Below, piece by piece: positions 57,719 through 64,000 of a stretch of DNA of 64,000 bases. The number at the start of each line of letters is the position of its first letter. Position 1 is the stretch's first letter. The DNA lies in assembly GCF_021277265.1 (NCBI RefSeq), contig NZ_JAJSOH010000013.1, positions 124,001 through 188,000 on the forward strand. Reading direction: 5' to 3'. Origin of the DNA: Kineosporia rhizophila. GTDB lineage: Bacteria; Actinomycetota; Actinomycetes; Actinomycetales; Kineosporiaceae. The notes under the pieces were generated by a model. It was not told the origin of the DNA, did no database searches, and worked only from the letters and a program-made list of their open reading frames with translations. Both the position numbers and the translations under genes were made by a program.

Positions 57719-59616
57719 CGGACCGTCAGCACCCAGCCCTTCTCGTCGTCGAAGAGCAGGTCGGCCAGCTCCAGCTGCTGCCCCTCGACCGGGGACCTCG
57801 CGAACAGGTGCCGGGCCAGCGGGTTCACCAGCGCGGCCTCGAGCACGTTGTTCACCCCGCGGCCGCCGTCGTCCTTCTTGGACAGGGAGGCCTCGATCAG
57901 GCTCTCGCGCACGTCCGGCCCGACCACGAGCGTGGTGCCGTGCACGGCCTTCAGCCTCGCCGTCACCGCGGCCAGCCCCTTGTCGACAATCTTGCGGACG
58001 GTTGCCTCGTCGATGTAGCTCAGGGCCACGTAGTTCTCGCCGAGCCGGTTGCGCAGCTCCGGGCGGCCGATGTCCTCGTTGAAGAACTTCTCGTAGGCGC
58101 CGCGCAGCAGTTCCTCGACCTGGCGCGGGTCCATCCCCGAGTGCACCAGGTCACGCACGGTCTTCGGCGGGCCGGCCGGGCCCGGTTCGGTCTCGGCGCC
58201 GCCGGGCCGGACACCGAGGTTGGAGGTGAAGATCAGGAAGCACTCGGTGAAGTACACCGTGGCGCCGCGGCTGTCGGTGAGGCGGCCGTCCTCCAGGATC
58301 TGCAGGAAGAGGTCGAAGATGCGCGGGTGGGCCTTCTCGACCTCGTCGAACAGGAGCACGCAGACGGGGTTGGAGCGCACGGCGTTGGTCAGTTCGCCGC
58401 CCGCGTCGTAGCCGACGTAGCCGGGCGGGGCACCGATCAGCCGCTGGTGGGCCTCGTCGGCCCGGAACTCGCTCATGTCGAACCGCAACGGCTCGGCGCT
58501 GCTGCCGAGCACGAGATTGGCTATGCCCTTGGCCAGTTCGGTCTTGCCCACGCCGGTGGGCCCGGACAGGAACAGCACCCCGCGCGGCCGGTTGGGCGAG
58601 CTGGACACGTGCGCCCCGTTCAGGCCCACGGCCGAGCGGTAGAGCACGTCGAGGGTCTTGGCGACCGCCCGCTCCTGCCCCAGGACCCGGGCGTTCAGGT
58701 ACTCCTCGGCCTCTTCCAGCTTCTTGCGCAGCGACTGCGCCGACCACGGGTCCTCGGTGATCCCGACCCGCATCAGGCGGGCCGCCTCGGCGAAGCGCTC
58801 GGGCGGGAGCTGCCGGTCGCGGGCCACCCGGCCGCAGGCCAGGACCTCACCGATGTTCATCCCGTGGGTGACCTCGGCCAGTTCACCGGCCGCCCGGGCG
58901 GCCTTCCCCGGCTCCGGATCCCCGGGAGTGAGCATCGCCAGCGCCGCTGCGTAACGGTTTTCGTAGGTGGGGGTAGGGACCCGGATCTGCCGCACCGCCC
59001 GATTGCTCAGAGGAAAGGCCTGGTGCAGGTCTTCCTGGCGGTCGCACAGCCAGAACACCACGTTGTAGGGCGTGATCCGGGGCTGCCCGGCCCCCGGGAC
59101 GGTCTGCGGCGCCGTCGGTTTCGCCTGATGGGCCAGCGCGTCGATCTGCCCGAGCATCTCGAGCATGCCCGCATCGGCGAGCCCGGCGGCGGGGAACATC
59201 CGGGCCGCGTACGGGATCAGCAGGGCGATGGCCGGCCCGCGGTGCTCGGTGAGGGAGCGCAGCAGGGCGCCGAACTTGCGCACGTCGAGGCGAGGGACGC
59301 CGTTCACGTCCTCGATCGAGAAGCACTCCTTGGCGTGGGACGTGAGCACGTCGGGCACGGCGCCCTCGTTCCGCAGGTCCAGCCGGTAGGTGACCGGGTC
59401 GAGCACCGCGAGCGCGGCGAAACCCCGGGCCTGGCAGACCTGCCAGAGGGCGCTGCCGATCACCACGTACCGGGTGCCGCTGCCCTCGGGCACCAGCCCT
59501 GGCACCGGCACCGGGTACTGGTCGCGCACGTTGCCGGTCAGCACCATGTGCGGGTGCAGCGACAGGGCGAAGTCGACCTCGCGCAGCCAGGCCGGGGACT
59601 CGGTGGTCACGCTCAT
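57715..59616 (-). CDS. ClpB/Hsp100-like AAA+ ATPase
   Basis: The product has 633 residues. The C-terminal half is a complete Hsp100 D2-type module: Walker A GPTGVGKTE near 355, pore loop GYVGYDAGG near 397, Walker B LLFDEVEKAHP near 427, sensor FTSNLG and an arginine-finger segment RPELRNRLGE, followed by the small D2 lid domain. The N-terminal half (about 1-260) looks like a degenerate AAA fold without a Walker A, plus no Clp N-domain or ClpP loop that I can see. The pore loop predicts protein threading or remodelling. It overlaps the radical-SAM gene (4 bases) and the coiled-coil gene (4 bases). Confidence 0.88.
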   Translation of the reverse strand: MSVTTESPAWLREVDFALSLHPHMVLTGNVRDQYPVPVPGLVPEGSGTRYVVIGSALWQVCQARGFAALAVLDPVTYRLDLRNEGAVPDVLTSHAKECFSIEDVNGVPRLDVRKFGALLRSLTEHRGPAIALLIPYAARMFPAAGLADAGMLEMLGQIDALAHQAKPTAPQTVPGAGQPRITPYNVVFWLCDRQEDLHQAFPLSNRAVRQIRVPTPTYENRYAAALAMLTPGDPEPGKAARAAGELAEVTHGMNIGEVLACGRVARDRQLPPERFAEAARLMRVGITEDPWSAQSLRKKLEEAEEYLNARVLGQERAVAKTLDVLYRSAVGLNGAHVSSSPNRPRGVLFLSGPTGVGKTELAKGIANLVLGSSAEPLRFDMSEFRADEAHQRLIGAPPGYVGYDAGGELTNAVRSNPVCVLLFDEVEKAHPRIFDLFLQILEDGRLTDSRGATVYFTECFLIFTSNLGVRPGGAETEPGPAGPPKTVRDLVHSGMDPRQVEELLRGAYEKFFNEDIGRPELRNRLGENYVALSYIDEATVRKIVDKGLAAVTARLKAVHGTTLVVGPDVRESLIEASLSKKDDGGRGVNNVLEAALVNPLARHLFARSPVEGQQLELADLLFDDEKGWVLTVR

Positions 59617-60854
59617 CCGTTCTGGCGCCGGCTCTGGGCGGCCCGGTTCGCCTGGGCCGCCCGGGCGGCGTTCTGCTGCGCCGCGGCGGCCGCTCGGCGG
59701 CGGCGAGCGTCCTGGTCGGAGGACGGCCAGGCGTCGGCCTGCATGACCGGGGCCCGCTCACCCGGGGCGCGCAGGGCCGCGACGCTCAGGTCCGCACCGT
59801 GTTCGGCGGCCCGTTCGATGGCGTTGTCCAGGTCCCGGCAGGTTGCCTCCTGCACGGCCTGGTCGTCCTCGTGCGAGCCGGTCCGAGCCGTGCCGGCCCT
59901 GCGCACCACCGAGACGTAGAGGTGTTCCTCGGTGACCTTGACCCGCACCCCGTGCTCGGCCGAGTGGATGGACGGCAGGACCACCGGAGCGGCCTTGTCC
60001 AGGTAGGTCTCGAACCCTTCTCCGACGTCGTACCCGAGCTCCGACAGCGACGCGGCGAGCGCACCGACGGCCGCGTCGCGTGAACGTTCCCGGGTGGCCT
60101 GCTCGTTGGCGGCCACGATCTCGGCCCTGACGCCGGGCAGGTCGGGCCCCGGGGCGGTGGTGATGCGCTCCCGCAGCCGGGGCGTCTCGGTGTCGGGCAC
60201 CCCGCCGAGAAGCATCATCAGTTCTTCGCGTTCCACGGCCTGCGCCTCGGCCGCGGCGGTGCGGCGGGCCAGTTCACCGGCGGTGGCCCAGATGCGGTCG
60301 ACCCCGGCGGCCGCCCGGCCCGGGTCGGCGCTCAGACCCTCCCGCAGGCGGTGCAGCTCACTCAGGTCGCCCTCGGGGCACCGGACCGCGCACTCGCTGA
60401 TGATGCGGTCGGCCTCCGCGCCGAGATCGGCAACGGTGGGCTGGTTCGAGGGGCCGCGGTACCGGCCGATCGCCTCCGGATCGAGGGTGACCGTGCTGTC
60501 GGGAGTCCGGACCGGAGCCCCGGCGCCCGCGACCCGGGTGGCAGGGCCGGCCGACCGGGCGGCGGTGGACAACTGGGTGATCCGGGCCCGTAGCGCCTCT
60601 TCGGTCTGGTCGAGTTCCCGGGCGGCGGTGGCGACGGCGATCTGCAACTGCTCGACGGAGGCGCTGTCACTGAGCACGTGCACGGCGGGCACCTTCAGGC
60701 CCAGGCCGCTCCAGGCCGCGTCGGCGGCGGCGCGACGGGCCTCGATCTGGTCGCGCCGGCGGGCGAGCCCGGCCAGACGTGAACGCAGCTGCAGGACCTC
60801 GCGACGCTGCTGCTCACGGACGGCGGCCCAGTCGATGGTCACGGATGAGCTCAT
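59613..60854 (-). CDS. coiled-coil protein of unknown function
   Basis: The 413-residue protein has long charged helices: about residues 10-55 (REQQRREVLQLRSRLAGLARR), 70-100, and 185-260 (AEAQAVEREELMMLLGG). A compact mixed segment (about 265-370; LGYDVGEGFETYL, VKVTEEHLYVSVVRR) and a low-complexity Arg/Ala/Gln C-terminus follow. I do not recognise a domain. As the first gene of the operon overlapping the Hsp100 gene, it may be a substrate adaptor or structural partner. Confidence 0.7.
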   Translation of the reverse strand: MSSSVTIDWAAVREQQRREVLQLRSRLAGLARRRDQIEARRAAADAAWSGLGLKVPAVHVLSDSASVEQLQIAVATAARELDQTEEALRARITQLSTAARSAGPATRVAGAGAPVRTPDSTVTLDPEAIGRYRGPSNQPTVADLGAEADRIISECAVRCPEGDLSELHRLREGLSADPGRAAAGVDRIWATAGELARRTAAAEAQAVEREELMMLLGGVPDTETPRLRERITTAPGPDLPGVRAEIVAANEQATRERSRDAAVGALAASLSELGYDVGEGFETYLDKAAPVVLPSIHSAEHGVRVKVTEEHLYVSVVRRAGTARTGSHEDDQAVQEATCRDLDNAIERAAEHGADLSVAALRAPGERAPVMQADAWPSSDQDARRRRAAAAAQQNAARAAQANRAAQSRRQNG

Positions 60855-60998
60855 GGCCGGAAGCGACTCCCCTCCTGGATCTCACAACCCAGTCGTTTCA
60901 GGTCGGCTTCACCCTATACTCCGATCGGGGCATTCTCTTGACTTTTCGGAATCGTGACATCACACCAGGTCACGCCAGGTCGGGCGGGAAACGGACAG
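60855..60998. promoter_or_regulatory. divergent promoter region of the kinase/Hsp100 locus
   Basis: The 144-base gap separates the two divergent operons. TTGACT at 60938-60943 is a good -35 for the rightward genes, although the -10 is unclear. TATAGG on the minus strand near 60914-60919 may serve the leftward operon. A shared region would co-regulate both arms. Confidence 0.35.
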
Positions 60999-61169
60999 AT
61001 GAGCGACGAACGCGGCATCCCTCCCCGGCCGTTGTCGGGCCGGGGGCTCACCTCGTGGGCCTGCACCGAGTGCGGGCACCGGGTGCCCGGCACCGCCGAC
61101 GCCCCGTTCGAGGGCGACGGCACCTGCCCCCGGCATCCGGACGTCGTCCTGGAACCCGAAGCGCCCTGA
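60999..61169 (+). CDS. 56-residue zinc-ribbon peptide
   Basis: The ATG at 60999 gives MSDERGIPPRP. The peptide has C-x2-C-GH (WACTECGHRV) and a second C-x2-H pair (CPRHPDV), enough for one zinc ribbon. A start 45 bases earlier is possible but less likely. Its stop is followed after one base by the membrane-protein gene. The ribbon resembles in kind the one at the N-terminus of the FHA protein across the divergent promoter. Confidence 0.7.
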   Translation: MSDERGIPPRPLSGRGLTSWACTECGHRVPGTADAPFEGDGTCPRHPDVVLEPEAP

Positions 61170-61170
61170 C

Positions 61171-62079
61171 ATGGATGCGCTTGTCGGAAGCATCCTTTCC
61201 TCGCGAGGCAGGCCCTGGGCCGCCGGGGCCGTCGCCGGGGCCCTGGCCTTCTGGTGCCTGGGGGTGCTCGCCCTGGCCGGCCAGATCCCGGCCCCCACCG
61301 CGCCGGGCGCCTGTCCCGAGGGCAGTTCGCAACTGTGGTGCGCCGTGGGTGACACCGCCGGTCTGCGGCTCACAGCCGTGCTCGTGCTGGGTCTGCTGGT
61401 CGTGCTCGCCTCCGGTTCGCTGGTCTCGGCCCTGACCCCCAGCGTCCTTTATCTGATCGTCGGCCCCGGGCCCGGGCGGCGGCTGTCCTCCCTGCTCACG
61501 AAACGGCAGTTCGAGCGGCGGAAAGCGCTGGCCACGGCGGCGGCGGCCGGTGACGGGCCGGCCACCGCGCAGCTCCTGTGGTTCCCCACCGGCGACGACC
61601 TGCTGCCCACTCGGGCCGGCAACACCTTCGCGGCCCTGGGCCAGCGCATCCGGCGGCGTCACGGGTTCGACGTCGCCACCTGCTGGACGCTGCTGGAAAG
61701 TGTCATGCCGGCCGAGCGCCTGACCCGACTGGACCGCAGTTCCGACATCGTCACCGCCCGCGTGCAGAACCTGCTCTGGGTGCTGCTGAGCCTGCTCTGG
61801 ACCCCGCTGCTGGGCCCGGTCGCCGTCCTGGCCGGCCTCGTGGTCGGTGCGGTGCTGGTCGTGGCGTTGTGGACGGGGATCCGCTGGGCGCTGGTCGAGT
61901 ACTGCACGGTCATCGAGGCCACCGTCCTGACCTGCCGCTCGAAGCTCTACCTGGCGATCGGCTGGGTGCCCCCGGCCTCCAGCGCCGACGAGGTCGCCCT
62001 CGGCGCGGAACTGGACTTCTACCTCACCCGGCTCGGGCCGGTGGCCGAGCGTGAACTGCAGTGGCCCACGGATGGATGA
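61171..62079 (+). CDS. integral membrane protein of unknown function
   Basis: The 302-residue protein has hydrophobic helices near residues 17-38, 67-100 and a long pair near 205-245. The cytosolic segment (about 105-200) includes RRKALATAAAAGDGPATAQLLWFPTGDDLLPTRAGNTF. A Cys pair lies in the first outer loop. FPTGDDLLPTRAGN is a clear conserved-looking motif, but I cannot name its family. It begins one base after the zinc-ribbon gene and overlaps the next gene by 8 bases. Confidence 0.75.
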   Translation: MDALVGSILSSRGRPWAAGAVAGALAFWCLGVLALAGQIPAPTAPGACPEGSSQLWCAVGDTAGLRLTAVLVLGLLVVLASGSLVSALTPSVLYLIVGPGPGRRLSSLLTKRQFERRKALATAAAAGDGPATAQLLWFPTGDDLLPTRAGNTFAALGQRIRRRHGFDVATCWTLLESVMPAERLTRLDRSSDIVTARVQNLLWVLLSLLWTPLLGPVAVLAGLVVGAVLVVALWTGIRWALVEYCTVIEATVLTCRSKLYLAIGWVPPASSADEVALGAELDFYLTRLGPVAERELQWPTDG

Positions 62080-64000
62080 GCCGCACACCCTCGTGGACCG
62101 ACTGCGCTCCGTGTTCGACGACCCTTCGGCCGACGCCCTGGACCGCCTGGACGCCGGCCGGCAGATCGGTCTCCTGCTGGCCGAACTGCCACTGGCCCGC
62201 CAGGAGGCCGTCGACGCTCTGGAGACGGTTCTGCTGCACGGGATCGACGGTCTCCACCTGGACGACCCCGAGTCCTGGCTCCTCCTGGCCGCTTTCCGGC
62301 TCGACTCTCCCGCGACAGACCTGGAGCGGGCCGCCCATGCCCTTCAGCAGGTGCTGCGCATCGAGCCGAAAGGGTCCGAGCTGCGGGATCAGGCCGTGTT
62401 CCTCTTGGCCGAACTGAGTGCCGAGAACACCCGAGAGGCCCGCGCCACCGGAGGAGACCTGCCCGGAGCTCTGGCCGCCGCCGCTAACGCCTGGTCCCGG
62501 GTCGAAGAGACCGCACCAACCGCCGAACTGCAGGAGTACGCGGCCCTTCGGGCGGCCACCAACCTGGCGGAGCGCCTCCTGCTCGTCGGCCACAATCCGG
62601 ACGACCTGGCCGCCCTCGCCCACCATCTGCAACGACGCCCGCGCCCGCACGCCCTGATCGCGGGCGACGACGGCCCGGCCCAGCTCGCGGCCACCGGGCT
62701 CCTGCTCATGCAGGGTTACGGGTTCCTCTACGAACAGCAGGGGCGCCCGGCCTGGCTCGAGGCCCTGGCCGAAGTGGCCGACTCACTGCTGGCCTCCGGA
62801 GTGCCCGACCCCCGCTGGGCCGCCCTGACCAGCGCAGCCCTCGCCGGGGCGATCCTGACCTCCCCCGACGGCTCCGCCCTGGTGCGGCGGCTGCCCGAGG
62901 TACCGGCCCTGCTGCAGGTGGCCTCGGCCGGGCTCCCGCCGGGCGACGAGCACCGCCCGCAGGTCGAGGCCCTCCGGCTCACCTACGACCAGCGCCGTAC
63001 TGCCCCCGGCACTCCCGTCGAGGCCCTCGAGAACCGCGACTCGCTGGTCGAGCTCCAGAAACTGCACGCCGAGGCCCGATTCGAGGGGGACACCGGCACC
63101 GCCCTCACCGGGGCGCTGACCATGGCCCTGGACACCCGCTTCCGGCACCACCGGGACCTGCGCGACGTGCGGGCCGCCCGCGCGCACACCCTCGCCGCCC
63201 TGGACCAGCAGGGGCACGGCGACTTCGCCCGCACGATCATGCAGGCCAACCTGGCCCTGTCCGACCTGCAGATGAGCACCCTCGACCCGCAGAACCACCC
63301 GGCCTCCACGGCCGTCCGCAACCTGCGCAAGGTCCTCGAGCGCGTTCCCACCGACGCACCCCAGCACCGCGAACTGCTCGCCCTGATCGCGATCGGGCTG
63401 CTGCTGCAGGCCGGCCAGACCCGCGACCGGCCCACCTCCGACCGGCTGGTCGCCGAGTCCCGGCAGATCGTGGGGCAACTGGACGGGACCGAACTGGCCG
63501 ACCGGGGCGGGCTGCTGGGTGCCCTGGCCGGCACCTTCCACCTGCTGCTCGAGAACGAGGACGCTCCGGGCGAACGGCTCAGCCGGTTCCAGCAGCAGCT
63601 CGCGCCCTACGCCGACGTCATGCCGCCGGAACTGGTCACCGCGCTTCGCGGCGCGACGGTCCGCACCCTCGACTGGGACGTCAACTCCACCGCCCCGAAA
63701 GACATCGACCAGGCCCAGACCGACGCCCTCGACGAGACGCTCGCCGAGATGGAGCGCTCGGCGCAGGATTCCGGCCGCGCCCCGGACAACGCGTTCGACG
63801 CGTTCCTGGCCATGGAGAGAGCCCGGCTGCTACGGGTACGCGATGCCGTGCGCTGGCGGCAGATGAGCGATGCCCTGCTGGACGCGCCGGTCGTCAGCGA
63901 GTCCGAGCTGGCTATGATGCGCGACTGGGCCCGGGGCGGCGTCGGCAGTCCGGGGGCGCTGCTGCGGAAGATGACGCAACACTCGGCCGATCACGTTCGA
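62072..64000 (+). CDS. long helical-repeat (TPR-like) protein, C-terminus cut by window edge
   Basis: The ATG at 62072 (MDEPHTLVDRL) opens a frame of 643 codons that is still open at base 64000. The visible part is almost entirely amphipathic helices with TPR-like spacing and many Ala/Leu pairs (LERAAHALQQVLRIEP; ALALDTRFRHHRDLRDVRAARAHTLAALDQQG). Proteins of this size and repeat type in actinomycetes often end in a CHAT protease-like domain, but that part, if any, lies outside the window. It is the third gene of the rightward operon. Confidence 0.75.
   Translation, partial: MDEPHTLVDRLRSVFDDPSADALDRLDAGRQIGLLLAELPLARQEAVDALETVLLHGIDGLHLDDPESWLLLAAFRLDSPATDLERAAHALQQVLRIEPKGSELRDQAVFLLAELSAENTREARATGGDLPGALAAAANAWSRVEETAPTAELQEYAALRAATNLAERLLLVGHNPDDLAALAHHLQRRPRPHALIAGDDGPAQLAATGLLLMQGYGFLYEQQGRPAWLEALAEVADSLLASGVPDPRWAALTSAALAGAILTSPDGSALVRRLPEVPALLQVASAGLPPGDEHRPQVEALRLTYDQRRTAPGTPVEALENRDSLVELQKLHAEARFEGDTGTALTGALTMALDTRFRHHRDLRDVRAARAHTLAALDQQGHGDFARTIMQANLALSDLQMSTLDPQNHPASTAVRNLRKVLERVPTDAPQHRELLALIAIGLLLQAGQTRDRPTSDRLVAESRQIVGQLDGTELADRGGLLGALAGTFHLLLENEDAPGERLSRFQQQLAPYADVMPPELVTALRGATVRTLDWDVNSTAPKDIDQAQTDALDETLAEMERSAQDSGRAPDNAFDAFLAMERARLLRVRDAVRWRQMSDALLDAPVVSESELAMMRDWARGGVGSPGALLRKMTQHSADHVR

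Noticed and set aside
1..64000. CRISPR arrays, tRNA or rRNA genes, insertion sequences, attachment sites
   Set aside because: No regularly spaced identical repeats, cloverleaf sequences, transposase frames or terminal repeats were seen on reading.

Overview
The window is very GC-rich with strong third-position GC, GTG/ATGA start-stop overlaps and long co-directional operons, which points to an actinomycete. No ribosomal, tRNA or core housekeeping genes were recognised; most of the window is specialised-metabolism DNA.

Region A (1-11932, all minus strand) is a set of aromatic-polyketide tailoring genes. It holds an FAD monooxygenase cut by the left edge, a 66-residue protein of unknown role, a UvrA-like (DrrC-type) self-resistance ATPase, a ferredoxin/P450 pair, a glycosyltransferase, a darcynin-like protein, two methyltransferases, a BBE-type flavin oxidase, a tandem ABM monooxygenase and a 14-TM exporter. 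No ketosynthase is present, so the core synthase probably lies left of the window. A VOC protein and a lipoprotein (12071-13247) separate it from the next cluster.

Region B (13287-49875, minus strand) is a nonribosomal peptide cluster. One operon (49875 to 37173) encodes a ketoreductase, a KAS III, an ACP, a stand-alone condensation protein, an SbnA/SbnB pair for L-2,3-diaminopropionate, a bimodular NRPS, a carbamoyltransferase homologue with altered substrate residues, and an exporter. Two Fe(II)/2-oxoglutarate dioxygenases follow. A sensor kinase, a regulator, a DUF4097 protein and an ABC exporter form a likely immunity or stress block. A second biosynthetic operon (28851 to 13287) encodes an MbtH protein, a 3655-residue NRPS (C-A-PCP-C-A-PCP-C-A-PCP-C), an A-PCP-serine hydrolase fusion, a double-hotdog dehydratase and a type II thioesterase. 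The gene set predicts an acylated peptide of about six residues. It should contain Thr and probably Dap or its ureido derivative, may be beta-hydroxylated, and may be released by an in-cis PBP-type thioesterase. Heptamer direct repeats with about 11-bp periodicity lie before three operon starts, and an AfsR-like SARP regulator is encoded at 50460-52841.

Region C (54039-64000) is a separate locus. It encodes a membrane protein kinase, an FHA protein, a radical-SAM activase-like protein, a ClpB-like Hsp100 ATPase and a coiled-coil protein. Transcribed divergently are a zinc-ribbon peptide, a membrane protein and a long helical-repeat protein that runs off the right edge. The tight overlaps suggest one signalling or proteostasis system of unknown function, and it is the best candidate here for an undescribed system.
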